Assembly (NCBI RefSeq): GCF_000423245.1
Contig: NZ_KE383993.1
Location: 290,160-354,159 of the forward strand
Length of the DNA: 64,000 nucleotides
Source of the DNA: Ligilactobacillus ceti DSM 22408
GTDB taxonomy: Bacteria > Bacillota > Bacilli > Lactobacillales > Lactobacillaceae
Direction of reading: 5' to 3'
This document shows positions 35,896 through 45,472 of the stretch, one piece after another. The notes under the pieces are model-generated. The model was not told the DNA's origin, made no database searches, and saw only the letters and a program-made list of their open reading frames with translations. A program made the position numbers and the translations under genes. The number at the start of each line of letters is the position of its first letter. Positions within the stretch are counted from its first letter, which is position 1.

Positions 35896-38886
35896 TTATT
35901 TTTCTCGTAGTTTTTTATAGATTGAGCTTGAGAAGACTCCTAGTAGTTCTTTTTTGCTTTCTTTATCTTCTAAGAGTTTTGAGCAAAAATCTCTGTTTTG
36001 TTCGATGCCATCAAGCAGGGCATCATCTATTTTGTCGTAGTATGCAAAGTTGAAATCTTGCTCGGTGTTGTTTTTTGCACTGAGTTTCAAATCTTCTGAT
36101 TTTAATAGTATATCTTGTATTTGTAGTAAGAATTTAACTACTACATCTTTGTCAAAGTCTACTCCGTGTCTTGCATTAAATTCTTCTAAAAGCACTGATA
36201 TATGTTCGATCTTATCTTCTCCGATACTTGAAAGAGCCTCAGCTATAGGAAGTTTTACAACAGGTTTTGCGATGATTTTTGGTTTTTCATAGCTTTCGTT
36301 TTTCTTTTGAATAAAGTTTTTAGCTTTTATCATGCTGGTAATATCAAAACCACCACCGCTATGTTTTACGCTAATATAACGAAGTAGGTAAGTAATAAGT
36401 AGATATTTTTTGTGAAGCTCGTTATCTAAAAACTGGGTAACCTGAATCAAAAATTCATAAAAGCGTATAAACTTGCGAAGAAGTTTTACAAACTCATCTC
36501 TTTGTTCTTCATCTAGCTCGTCTAGTTTCTTTTGAGTCCTTCTTAGGATATAGTTAAGTTTCTTTTTATCTTTCGGATCTATTCGTTCTTTACATAAGAT
36601 TTCACTTGCTCTATCTATATAATCTGGATCAAACATAAGATAGGCATCAATTTTTGCTTCTAGCTCATAGATTCCAGATGGGGTTATGGTGTTTGATAAA
36701 AGCGTGGTTGAATAATACTTTGAAAAAGCATCTTCTATATCTTTATAATCATTTACAAAATCAAGTATAAAAGTAGTTTTATTAAATGGTGGACAGATAC
36801 GGTTTAGCCTTGATAGGGTTTGCACGGCTGCTACACCTTTTAGGGTTTTTAGCACATACATGGCACATAGTTTAGGCTGGTCAAAACCTGTCTGATATTT
36901 ATTTGCAACAAGTAAGACTCTGTTTTCATCTTTATCAAACTCTTTAGCAGTTTTCTTTTCTGAAAAGCCATTGATACCAGCTTCTGTATATTCTATATCT
37001 TCATCATCTAATGTTACCTTGCCAGAAAAAGCAACCAGAGCTTTGATGTCTTTATAGCCTTTTTTATCGATATACTCATTAAACGCCTTATGGTATTTTA
37101 CAGCTTCCTCACGAGATGCCGTTACTACCATAGCTTTTGCTTTGCCACCAAGTTCATCCATAATAGAGGTCTTAAAATGCTCTACAATGATTTCTATTCT
37201 TTGAGCGATATTTGTTTCATGCAGGCGTATAAAACGAGCTATTTGAGCTTTAGCCTGTCTTGTATTCACCCTTGGATCGTCTTCTACTTTTTTATTTAGC
37301 TCATAAAAAGTCTTATAAGTTGTGTAATTTTGAAGCACATCAAGAATAAAGCCCTCTTCAATAGCTTGTTTCATTGAATAAAGATCAAAGGCTTCACGCA
37401 GCCCTTTTTGGTTTTCCTGTGCAAATAGCTGCAAGGTGGTTGGCTTTGGTGTCGCAGTAAAAGCAAAAATTGAAACATTATCCTGCTTACCATTTCTTAA
37501 TATTTCATCAGCGATTAAATCCTCAACATCACTGCTTTTTGCCTCAGTAGAAGAAAGAGTCCTACTTACTGCTGCCATATTTTTGCCAGCGGTAGATGAG
37601 TGTGCCTCATCGATAATAACAGCAAATCTTTTATCCTTTAGCCCCTTTACGCTGTGAATAATATGAGGGAACTTTTGAATAGTAGTAGCTATTATTTTAG
37701 TTTTACCAGCTAGGGCATCTGCTAGGTCGTGAGATGTTGATTTATCATCCATTACTCTGATAAAGCCTGATTTATGTTCTAAGCCCATAACCGCTTTTTG
37801 CAGCTGACGATCCACCACAACTCTATCAGTTACAACGATGACATTATCAAAAATATTCTGATTATCTTTATCATGAAGTGTTGCAAGCCTATGAGATAGC
37901 CAAGCGATAGAGTTTGTTTTACCACTACCTGCAGAATGCTGAATCAGATAGTTTCTACTGCTTTTATGCTCATAAACATCATCAAGAAGTTTTTTTACGC
38001 ATCTTCTTTGATGAAAACGAGGAAAAATTATCGTCTCCTTTGTTTTCTTCGTATCTCTTACAGGATCGATTTCTTCCTTTTTCTCTAAAAAGATAAATTT
38101 TGAGATAAGCTCCAAAAGGCTATCTTTACTTAGTACATCTTCCCACATATAAGAAGTAGAGTATTTATCAGGCAAAATAGGGTTACCCTTACCAGTATTT
38201 ACACCCTCACCACAGCCCTTATTAAAAGGTAAAAAATAGGTGCTTTTACCATCTAATTTTGTGCTCATATGAACTTCATTAAAATCAAGTGCAAAATAAA
38301 CAAGAGCTCCTACCTTAAACATAAAAAGCCTAGTTTTAGGATTGCGATCTTCACGGTATTGCAAAATAGCATCCTCATAAGACTGCCCAGAAGCATTAGA
38401 CTTAATCTCAATACAAATAATAGCTAAACCATTAAGAAAAATAACAAGGTCCACACGCTCCTTAGGCTTGCCATGCTGATCATTTGATGCAATTACTTCT
38501 TCCATAACAGAAAAAATATTCTGCTCATACTTTTTATATAGTTCTTTATTTAGAGTGCTTGCAGGCTTTGGATACATAAGACGCAAAGTAGTATTCGATA
38601 TTTCAATACCATTTTTAAGCACATCAATAAGAGAACTACCCTTACTGGTAATCTTAGTGTTAATCGTATTTATAATCGTATCTTCGGTCTTTTCCTTAAA
38701 GATTTTAGAAAGTTTCTCCATCTCTTTGCTTTGCGTAGCATAAAGAAACTTAAGCAAAAGCTCTCTATCTAAAGCAAAGTGCATATCATAATCTTTATTT
38801 GTTCTTCTAATATAGCCCTGATTATCTTCTAAATAATCTAAAATCTCTTGCTGAAAATCATAGCGTTCACTAATAAGCGTTCTCAT
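35896..38886 (-). CDS. hsdR: Type I restriction enzyme HsdR (translocase/endonuclease)
   Basis: A 996-residue motor and nuclease subunit that cleaves unmodified DNA. The N-terminal PD-(D/E)XK domain has VDLVIFLNGLAIICIEIKSNA (near residue 152; the D and E-x-K are present). The helicase part shows Walker A HSAGSGKTNSIAW (near 318), DEAH VIIDEAHSS (near 425), motif III FTATPKPTT (near 475) and LSRLNRICPP (near 695). The ATG lies after AAAGGAGGTTAATC, itself inside the hsdS end, overlapping it by 17 bases. It is the last gene of the defence operon. Confidence 0.95.
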   Translation of the reverse strand: MRTLISERYDFQQEILDYLEDNQGYIRRTNKDYDMHFALDRELLLKFLYATQSKEMEKLSKIFKEKTEDTIINTINTKITSKGSSLIDVLKNGIEISNTTLRLMYPKPASTLNKELYKKYEQNIFSVMEEVIASNDQHGKPKERVDLVIFLNGLAIICIEIKSNASGQSYEDAILQYREDRNPKTRLFMFKVGALVYFALDFNEVHMSTKLDGKSTYFLPFNKGCGEGVNTGKGNPILPDKYSTSYMWEDVLSKDSLLELISKFIFLEKKEEIDPVRDTKKTKETIIFPRFHQRRCVKKLLDDVYEHKSSRNYLIQHSAGSGKTNSIAWLSHRLATLHDKDNQNIFDNVIVVTDRVVVDRQLQKAVMGLEHKSGFIRVMDDKSTSHDLADALAGKTKIIATTIQKFPHIIHSVKGLKDKRFAVIIDEAHSSTAGKNMAAVSRTLSSTEAKSSDVEDLIADEILRNGKQDNVSIFAFTATPKPTTLQLFAQENQKGLREAFDLYSMKQAIEEGFILDVLQNYTTYKTFYELNKKVEDDPRVNTRQAKAQIARFIRLHETNIAQRIEIIVEHFKTSIMDELGGKAKAMVVTASREEAVKYHKAFNEYIDKKGYKDIKALVAFSGKVTLDDEDIEYTEAGINGFSEKKTAKEFDKDENRVLLVANKYQTGFDQPKLCAMYVLKTLKGVAAVQTLSRLNRICPPFNKTTFILDFVNDYKDIEDAFSKYYSTTLLSNTITPSGIYELEAKIDAYLMFDPDYIDRASEILCKERIDPKDKKKLNYILRRTQKKLDELDEEQRDEFVKLLRKFIRFYEFLIQVTQFLDNELHKKYLLITYLLRYISVKHSGGGFDITSMIKAKNFIQKKNESYEKPKIIAKPVVKLPIAEALSSIGEDKIEHISVLLEEFNARHGVDFDKDVVVKFLLQIQDILLKSEDLKLSAKNNTEQDFNFAYYDKIDDALLDGIEQNRDFCSKLLEDKESKKELLGVFSSSIYKKLREK

Positions 38887-40168
38887 GATTAACCTCCTTT
38901 TTACCTGTTACATACTCAAATATCACAGACTTCTTATAACTATCAAGTGTGCCAAGTTGGTTTTGCTTATCCTCTATAATCTTGTCAATCTCTAAGCATT
39001 TACTATCGAGATAGTTTGTAATTGCCTCTTGCTCAGCTAGGGGTGGGAGTATGATTGAGAGGTTTGATAGGTCTGTTGTGGATAGTTCAATAAATGTTGT
39101 GCCTCTTCCTAGCAAAGTTAGTTCTTCTACAGCAATCAACATAAAGTAGTAATAGTATTTGTTGAATTGATCTTGCACTAATGCTTTACATCCTTGATTT
39201 ATGCATAACTCGGCTGTTGTATAGTTGATTTTTCCTATAGGTGCTCTGTTGGATACGATTATGCTGTTTGCTGGTATTTTTTGTGTTCCGCAAGATAATA
39301 ATCCTTGTTGTGTGATTGTTCTACTACCTCCGTTTATATAACCGAATGTTTGCATATCTGCGGGTGTTATCCATTTAATATCGCCGTTCCAATAGTTGGG
39401 ATTATCAGATTTAGGAGTAGAACCATTAACAACATTAAAACGGTATTTTACCTTAACAACCTCCCAGTGTTCTGGTATTTCGCCTATCCAGGGGATAGTG
39501 CTGTTTTTCATAGGGGTGTTTTTTTGTAAGCCTTTGGTTACTGTTTCTGTGATGAGGGACTTTTTATAGTTTTTAAGCACCTCAATTTGTTTTGCTATGG
39601 CATCTTTTATGCTATCAATCTCAGAGCATTTACTATCGAGATAGTTTGCTATTAGCTCTTGCTCAGCTAGGGGTGGGAGAGGGAGTTGTAATTCGTTAAT
39701 ATCTTTCATAGATATGTTTTTTTGAGTATTGCTAGTACAACGCAAATCAATTTCAATTTGACCGCACTCGGATAGCAAAGTATAAAAGATAAATTTATTA
39801 TGGTTCTTATTATTTATTCTTATCAAGGCTAGTGGAGACCATATTTGTATCCTTGTATCTTTTTTTATGATTGCAATTTTGCCTGTGGATGCTGCTTTTC
39901 CTAATAAAATATCTCCCTTTTGAGGTTTACTTTTTTTGTCATATCTATTTGCATCTTCAAATGAAATATATCTACAAGGCTCATAAATGAGTTCATTATT
40001 AGATATGCTATCAACGGAATAAAATGGTATACCTTCATCTAAAAATACTGGTGTTTCGTGTGGACCATCTGATATAGGAGTTTCAACTAGATGTTTTAAT
40101 CTTACAACCTCCCAATGCTCAGGTATTTCACCTATCCAGGGGATAGTGCTGTTTTTCATTTTTATCAT
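38870..40168 (-). CDS. hsdS: Type I restriction specificity subunit HsdS
   Basis: A 432-residue DNA-recognition subunit with two target-recognition domains and two helical spacers. Each half begins with nearly the same segment, NSTIPWIGEIPEHWEVV (near residues 6 and 222), and each spacer has LPPLAEQE and NYLDSKC. The two halves give a bipartite target. The repeats are also near-identical at DNA level and in frame with each other. Its ATG overlaps the hsdM stop (ATGA). Confidence 0.94.
   Translation of the reverse strand: MIKMKNSTIPWIGEIPEHWEVVRLKHLVETPISDGPHETPVFLDEGIPFYSVDSISNNELIYEPCRYISFEDANRYDKKSKPQKGDILLGKAASTGKIAIIKKDTRIQIWSPLALIRINNKNHNKFIFYTLLSECGQIEIDLRCTSNTQKNISMKDINELQLPLPPLAEQELIANYLDSKCSEIDSIKDAIAKQIEVLKNYKKSLITETVTKGLQKNTPMKNSTIPWIGEIPEHWEVVKVKYRFNVVNGSTPKSDNPNYWNGDIKWITPADMQTFGYINGGSRTITQQGLLSCGTQKIPANSIIVSNRAPIGKINYTTAELCINQGCKALVQDQFNKYYYYFMLIAVEELTLLGRGTTFIELSTTDLSNLSIILPPLAEQEAITNYLDSKCLEIDKIIEDKQNQLGTLDSYKKSVIFEYVTGKKEVNHENAY
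39458..39511. repeat. HsdS direct repeat, copy A
   Basis: A 54-base block encoding the start of the second recognition half. It matches copy B at 40106-40159 at all but a handful of positions; the copies are 648 bases apart, a multiple of three. A second pair, at 38995-39049 and 39625-39679 (630 bases apart), encodes the spacer segment. Confidence 0.85.
40106..40159. repeat. HsdS direct repeat, copy B
   Basis: Partner of the block at 39458-39511, encoding the start of the first recognition half. Recombination between the copies would keep the frame and remove or add a recognition domain. Confidence 0.85.
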
Positions 40169-42270
40169 ATTTCACCTCTTTTAAATAAGTTAGTAAGGTG
40201 AGTTTTGATTTGTTCTTCTAGATCTTTAAATTCTTTGGCGTAGGTTTCTGATTTTTCTAGTGTTTCGTATTTGTAGAAGTATCTTGTGAATGGTATTTCT
40301 GCTCCTGTTTTGATAATTGGTTTTTTGGCTCCTAGTTTTTCTTCAAAGAATGCTTTGGCATCTGGGATATGTGGTAGTACTTCTTTTTCCATATAAGTTT
40401 CGATGCTTATTTTGATAGGTACGATTTCTGTGTCTTTATATTCTTTGCTTGTATCGTAAATAATATTTCCTTTTTTATCTTTTTGGATATCTGCGTTTTT
40501 ATCCATTATTGATAGAGCGTTTATGATTTTTTCTTCTAGTTTTTTATCAATTTCTATATGTTCTACTGTTTGTCTAAAGACTGGGGTAAACGCCTCTTTA
40601 TTCATATAGATTTTTTCATCTATATTTTCTTTAAGGGCGTCTATAATGGCGTCGTATTTTTCTTTATTCTCTCTAAATGCTTCTAGCTGTTTCTTTTCTT
40701 TGGTGCTTAGTTTTTCTTTTTCAGTAAGCTCTGCTGCTTTTACTTCATTATATAAAGTATTTAGTGCATCAGATGCTATTAGGTTTTCTATTCTTTGCTT
40801 AGTTATAGCGTATGAGCGTTGAAGAGGTTGTAAAATAGTGTATTCACGGTACATAAAGTCTTCGTTATCATAAATTTTTGAGTATTCGTTTTCGCTAAAT
40901 TCTGCATAGAGTTTGGTTATTTTTTCGCGATCTATAGCATCTAATTCGTTTCTTTTGTTTCCTAGAGCTTTACGAAGTTTATTAAAAAATGAGCTTGCAT
41001 CTATTAGTTGTACTTTGCCTTTTCGCTCGTTACGTTTACATTTTGATAGTATCCAGATGTATGTGGCGATTCCTGTGTTATAGAATAAGTCAGTTGGAAG
41101 AGCGATGATTGCTTCTATAAGGTCGTTTTCTAGGAGGTAGCGTCTTATTTGGCTTTCGCCTGATGAGGTTCCTCCAGAAAATAGGGGGCTTCCGTTTTGG
41201 ATAATGGCAGCTCGCCCGTGTTTATCGTCCATTTTTTCTATGGCTGCTTGTAAGAAGAGCATTTGCATGTCATTTGTTTTGGGAAGCCCTGCAGGGAAGC
41301 GTCCTGTTTTTCCTTTTAGGTATTCTTCTTTGACGGCTTTTTCTGTGCCACTTGCTGCATCTTTTCCGCCCCATGATGTGCCAAATGGTGGATTTTCTAT
41401 TACAAAACGCATTTTTGTATTCTCAAAAGAATCTTTTTTCATAGAGTCTTGGTATTTAATAGCTTCTGCATTTTGGTCTTTTATGAGCATCTCTGCAAGG
41501 CAGATAGCGTAAGATTCTGGATTGATTTCTTGACCAAATAGGCGAATGTCGGCGGTTGGGTTATATCTTTTTATATAGTTATATGAGGTTGAGAGCATGC
41601 CTCCTGTTCCGCAGGCGTAGTCTGCGATGGTGATGACTTTGTGGTCGTCAAAAATATCATCACAGCCTTCAGCTAAGAGAATGCTTACCATAAGTTTTAT
41701 GATGTCACGCCCTGTGTAGTGGTCACCAGCTTCGGCATTTTCTGAAAAGCGTCTTATGAGGTCTTCAAAGATATAGCCCATTTTCATGTTGTCGATGGTT
41801 TTTGGGTCAAGGTCTAGCTCTGAGAAGGCTTTAACCACATTATATAGGCGGTCATTTTTATCCATTTTGTCGATTTGTTTTTCAAAATCAAGACCTTTTT
41901 CCACGGAGAAAAGAATGTCTTTTACATTGCTAGAAAAGGCATTGATATAGGATTTTAGATTATCAGCTATTCCTTCTGGATCGTTACATAGTTTTTCTAG
42001 GTCAAAAGGGCTTGTGTTATAAAAAGGAAAGCCAGATATTTTACAAAGTTCCCTATAGGTTCTGTTAGGGTTTTTGCTCATAGCTTCTAGGACTTTTTCT
42101 TTTGTGTCTGCTAGAGCACATTCAAAACGGCGGATTATAGTCATAGGTATTATGACATCTTTATATTTTTCTTCTGTATAGGTAGGGCGTAGTTTGTTTG
42201 CTATGGACCAAATAAAATTAACTTCGGTTGTTACATTGATAGCAGAATCATCCCACATTACTTCGTTCAT
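40165..42270 (-). CDS. hsdM: Type I DNA adenine methyltransferase HsdM
   Basis: A 701-residue N6-adenine methyltransferase subunit. HsdM_N is at the N-terminus (NFIWSIANKLRPTY, IIPMTIIRRFECAL), SAM motif I is IADYACGTGGML (near 237) and the catalytic motif IV is ENPPFGTSWGG (near 290). A long charged C-terminal region (about 480-640) probably contacts HsdS. Motif I reads DYACGTGG, not DPxCGSG, so it lacks the Asp-Pro codon pair where element 3 entered the other hsdM. The gene is 13 bases after the XRE regulator. Confidence 0.94.
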   Translation of the reverse strand: MNEVMWDDSAINVTTEVNFIWSIANKLRPTYTEEKYKDVIIPMTIIRRFECALADTKEKVLEAMSKNPNRTYRELCKISGFPFYNTSPFDLEKLCNDPEGIADNLKSYINAFSSNVKDILFSVEKGLDFEKQIDKMDKNDRLYNVVKAFSELDLDPKTIDNMKMGYIFEDLIRRFSENAEAGDHYTGRDIIKLMVSILLAEGCDDIFDDHKVITIADYACGTGGMLSTSYNYIKRYNPTADIRLFGQEINPESYAICLAEMLIKDQNAEAIKYQDSMKKDSFENTKMRFVIENPPFGTSWGGKDAASGTEKAVKEEYLKGKTGRFPAGLPKTNDMQMLFLQAAIEKMDDKHGRAAIIQNGSPLFSGGTSSGESQIRRYLLENDLIEAIIALPTDLFYNTGIATYIWILSKCKRNERKGKVQLIDASSFFNKLRKALGNKRNELDAIDREKITKLYAEFSENEYSKIYDNEDFMYREYTILQPLQRSYAITKQRIENLIASDALNTLYNEVKAAELTEKEKLSTKEKKQLEAFRENKEKYDAIIDALKENIDEKIYMNKEAFTPVFRQTVEHIEIDKKLEEKIINALSIMDKNADIQKDKKGNIIYDTSKEYKDTEIVPIKISIETYMEKEVLPHIPDAKAFFEEKLGAKKPIIKTGAEIPFTRYFYKYETLEKSETYAKEFKDLEEQIKTHLTNLFKRGEI

Positions 42271-42283
42271 TCATTTACCTCCT

Positions 42284-42487
42284 TTACTCATCTACAGTCT
42301 CTAAGATGTCTTCAATACCGCAGTTTAGTGTTTTACATATTTTAAGTAAGACATCAGTTGTTACATTTTCGCATTTTCCTAGTTTTGCCATTGAGGAAGA
42401 GCTGATGCCTGCTTTTAGTCTTAGGTCTGTTTTGGTCATGTTTTTATCGATGAGTAGTTTCCATAGTTTGTTGTAGCTTAATTTCAT
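42284..42487 (-). CDS. XRE-family regulator of the defence operon
   Basis: A 67-residue Cro/CI-type helix-turn-helix protein: MKLSYNKLWKLLIDKNMTKT, recognition region LRLKAGISSSSMAKLGKC, and the ending LNCGIEDILETVDE. It lies between the ABC-3C genes and hsdM and shares one base with the upstream stop. It is the obvious candidate to regulate the operon, possibly through the 10-bp repeats at 45473-45500, delaying restriction until methylation is established; this is inference. Confidence 0.88.
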   Translation of the reverse strand: MKLSYNKLWKLLIDKNMTKTDLRLKAGISSSSMAKLGKCENVTTDVLLKICKTLNCGIEDILETVDE

Positions 42488-44133
42488 TATTCCACCTCTT
42501 TATTCCATGCTACGCCGTATAGTTCATTGCCGTTTTCTGATAGGCGTAGGACTTCGTTTTGTTTTATGATTTTCTTTGTATCTTCTAGGTATGCACCATC
42601 TTTATCAAAAGCGATAAAGATTTGTTTGGTTTGCATTTCTTTTTGTGCGTAGATTTGCATGATGCCATTTATTGTTTCATCATCTATGTTTTTAAATAAT
42701 AGTGAGTCGTGGATGATAGCAGGCAATTCTGTACTTGATAGTACGGAAAGGTCAAAAAGAATCATGCCTTTATAGTTTGTTCCTGTTCCATCATCTTTGG
42801 GAGTATAGAACTCATAGCTATTATAGCTTGCTAGATTTAGATGTGGGGCGTGCCTATTTTTGCCATGAATGAGGCTATTAAATTCTTTTAGCTTATTATT
42901 TATTGTTAGCTCTATTTCATCTAGGACTTCTTTGATGCTTCGTTCTAGATTTTCCTTAGCTTGCTTTTTAGCGTTTCTTATTCGTTCTTCTTCGATGTAG
43001 GCGTTGTTTTGTTCTTCTTTTTCGCGGATTTCTTGTTTTAGTTCATCGTGTTTTTCTAAAAATTCTTTAGGTAATGCCTGAATGATACCTAAATCTTTTA
43101 TTTCAAGCTGAACCTTATTCATTTTAGTTTTTATATCCTTTATTTGATGTTCTAAAACCTCGCTTTCGCTTTTAAATTCTTCATCTAAGATGCGTGCAAG
43201 TTTCTTATGGTATTTTTCTATTTCATAAATCTTTTTGATATTTACATTAGGGAAGAACTTAGTTAGCTCTTCAAGGTCAGCTTCGCTAGGGTATAGTCCA
43301 TATTCAAGACTGATATTTACAAGGGTTTGTCTTCTTTTCAGATCGCTTAAAATTTCTTCTAATTGAAGCAGGTGAGAAGATAGCTCGTATTTTTTATGTG
43401 TCTTTTCGATTGTATCTTCTGCAAACCAAGAGTTTTGCCTTATAGGAAGATTCTCTAGCTCATATTTTAAGGCTTCAATTCTAGCTTCATTATCCTCAAA
43501 CTCTGTTTTACTTTTTATTTTATTAGGGCTATATCCATAGCTTCTAGAGTTTTTGAAAGTCGTTAGTCTTTTTTCTTCTGATTCTAGCTTTTCACTAAAG
43601 GCTTTAATCTCTTTATAGAAATTAAATAAAGAGACTAGATTGCGAACAGAATCTCTTGTGCTTTGCTCTGGGTAGGCTTTTAGTAGTTTCTTTTCGTTGT
43701 AGTTATATTTTCCATATATTCTAAAATAAGTACCTACTAGCTCTCTAAAAGAGCGTGGGGTATCAAGTGTGAAGTATTTTTCTTTTAGCCATCCTATGAA
43801 TTCTTGCTTTGAGATAGACTCACCGATAACTTCATATTTATTATTGCAAGGATAGATTTCATTTTCAGTATCTGTTTTTCTTACAAAGTAATATTTTTTA
43901 TCAAATTCAAAGCAAAAATATATGCTGTGATGACCTAGGTATTTTACGCCTTCACTGTTTAGATAGGTATTTCCACCAAAGACAAAGTCAATTGCTAAAA
44001 GAGCAGAGGATTTACCGATAGAGTTAGCTGCATTCTTATCGCCACTAATAACATTTAAGCCTTTATGAAATACTATCTTTTCACGAGTTTTGCCGTGAGT
44101 TTTAAAGACCTCAGAAAACATTTCTATAAGCAT
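42487..44133 (-). CDS. DUF2326 SMC/Rad50-like ATPase of an ABC-three-component defence system
   Basis: A 548-residue ABC-type ATPase. The N-terminus has the P-loop in NVISGDKNAANSIGKSSALL (near residue 29), typical of DUF2326, followed by a long coiled coil (about 160-410) and a C-terminal half ATPase with the Walker B strand KQIFIAFDKDGAYLED (near 507). DUF2326 proteins belong to the ABC-3C conflict systems described from genome analysis by Aravind and colleagues: an ATPase, a small middle component and a larger third protein. All three genes are here and overlap one another. It is likely an anti-phage or anti-plasmid sensor. Confidence 0.85.
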   Translation of the reverse strand: MLIEMFSEVFKTHGKTREKIVFHKGLNVISGDKNAANSIGKSSALLAIDFVFGGNTYLNSEGVKYLGHHSIYFCFEFDKKYYFVRKTDTENEIYPCNNKYEVIGESISKQEFIGWLKEKYFTLDTPRSFRELVGTYFRIYGKYNYNEKKLLKAYPEQSTRDSVRNLVSLFNFYKEIKAFSEKLESEEKRLTTFKNSRSYGYSPNKIKSKTEFEDNEARIEALKYELENLPIRQNSWFAEDTIEKTHKKYELSSHLLQLEEILSDLKRRQTLVNISLEYGLYPSEADLEELTKFFPNVNIKKIYEIEKYHKKLARILDEEFKSESEVLEHQIKDIKTKMNKVQLEIKDLGIIQALPKEFLEKHDELKQEIREKEEQNNAYIEEERIRNAKKQAKENLERSIKEVLDEIELTINNKLKEFNSLIHGKNRHAPHLNLASYNSYEFYTPKDDGTGTNYKGMILFDLSVLSSTELPAIIHDSLLFKNIDDETINGIMQIYAQKEMQTKQIFIAFDKDGAYLEDTKKIIKQNEVLRLSENGNELYGVAWNKEVE

Positions 44134-44348
44134 ATTTTCACCTCACCTTCGTCATTTATGTCTACTGCATTTAGAGCATATAAAGTATCCATTACTGATA
44201 GAAAATCAGTAGGAACATCTAAATGCTTTTTTACTGCAAAAAATAGTTCTTTTACATTACTGTTTCCATTTTTAATTTCTTTTAGCACTATTGGTATCAA
44301 CGCCAAGGTGCTTTTGTTATATGAATAAAGTTTATTTGGTAACTGCAT
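44124..44348 (-). CDS. ABC-3C middle component
   Basis: A 74-residue protein (MQLPNKLYSYNKSTLALIPI, then FFAVKKHLDVPTDFLSVMDT and ALNAVDINDEGEVKICL) with the look of a small winged-helix domain. It is positioned between the third component and the DUF2326 ATPase and overlaps both (17 and 10 bases), as middle components do. The assignment rests mostly on context and size. Confidence 0.72.
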   Translation of the reverse strand: MQLPNKLYSYNKSTLALIPIVLKEIKNGNSNVKELFFAVKKHLDVPTDFLSVMDTLYALNAVDINDEGEVKICL

Positions 44349-45450
44349 TAAACACCTCGCAACTTTGAATAAAATAAGAGACTACTATGTCGCAATATAG
44401 TTTATTTGCAAGAGTAGTTTTATGTATTTTGTTAGAGATTTCATAGAATATCTCTTGTTCACTTCGTTTTGTTTTAGCCATTTTCAGATAAAGGGTACGC
44501 ATCTGATTTTGAAGTATCTCATATTCGATTACGCCTTGTTTATCAAGATTTATCATTATCTTTTTAATAGATAGAAAATAGGTTGTTACATTGTTTTTAA
44601 CTAGAAGATATAAGTTAGGGTCTGTAACTTTTTGAGATATCTCTTTTGGATCTAGTGAAACTGATATCGTCATTGGATTTAGTTTAGAAAGATTAGACAA
44701 AACATCAGTTAGTCCTTTTTCTAAATGTATGGGGTCTAATAGCTCTTCAGAAACAAAATGCTTGGATAACATCTTTTTAGATAGCTTTAGCTCTTTTATG
44801 CGGGTTTTATCATCATCTAGTTGAAATATAGAAAAACACTGAGGACAAAGGGCTATTAGATTATTAAGACCATCTTTTTTATCTTTTTCAATAAGGCTTA
44901 TTTCATAGACATAATCTAATTTTCCATTTATCTCTTTAGCTAAAGATTTACCGCACTTCATTGGGCAATTCCCGCGGCATTCTTTTAAAAGGTAATTTCC
45001 GTATTTAGTTTTATAGTCTTGAGAGCTTTGTTTGATTTTTTTAGTAGTAAGTGCGTCTTTATCTATATATCCAGCAGTTTCTTTTATGTAATTATAAAGC
45101 CAATTGGCAATTTTTTTTGCAACATTATTTTTAGTTACAGACGGATCATAGGATTTGAATTCATCAGCTAAAGCCTTTTTTACATCATCTGGCCTCGAGT
45201 TTATATTTTCTATTAAGTTTTCAAGAGTAAGTCTATAAGCGATTTTCTTACATAGGTTTTTTGAAAATCCCCTATCTGCAAAATTTCTTAAAGTTCTATC
45301 TGAAACACTCTGAGAGGGATCACTTCCGTTTGTCCAATCTGACTCATCTAAATCTGTAATCATCTCTATTACCGAGCGACAAAATATAGGCGTATCGCTA
45401 CCATCACTTATATATTTTTTCATTATTCTAAAAAGCGTTCTGAAATCCAC
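44332..45450 (-). CDS. ABC-3C third component with degenerate HNH-like zinc domain
   Basis: A 372-residue protein. Residues about 150-210 hold a Cys cluster (CRGNCPMKCG, then YEISLIEKD, NLIALCPQCFSIF) that follows the spacing of an HNH/zinc nuclease, including the NLI-x-LC-x-x-C strand, but the usual first His after YEI is Ser and the final His after C-x-x-C is Phe. The C-terminal 120 residues are the likely family domain that partners the ATPase. The start is GTG at 45450 after AAAGGGGG; GTG 45459 is inside that site. First gene of a seven-gene overlapping operon. Confidence 0.7.
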   Translation of the reverse strand: MDFRTLFRIMKKYISDGSDTPIFCRSVIEMITDLDESDWTNGSDPSQSVSDRTLRNFADRGFSKNLCKKIAYRLTLENLIENINSRPDDVKKALADEFKSYDPSVTKNNVAKKIANWLYNYIKETAGYIDKDALTTKKIKQSSQDYKTKYGNYLLKECRGNCPMKCGKSLAKEINGKLDYVYEISLIEKDKKDGLNNLIALCPQCFSIFQLDDDKTRIKELKLSKKMLSKHFVSEELLDPIHLEKGLTDVLSNLSKLNPMTISVSLDPKEISQKVTDPNLYLLVKNNVTTYFLSIKKIMINLDKQGVIEYEILQNQMRTLYLKMAKTKRSEQEIFYEISNKIHKTTLANKLYCDIVVSYFIQSCEVFNAVTK

Positions 45451-45472
45451 TATTAACACCCCCTTTCTATTT

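Noticed and set aside
38995-40159. Possible CRISPR-like repeats in the hsdS region
   Set aside because: There are only two copies of each block, they are over 600 bases apart and encode conserved HsdS segments.
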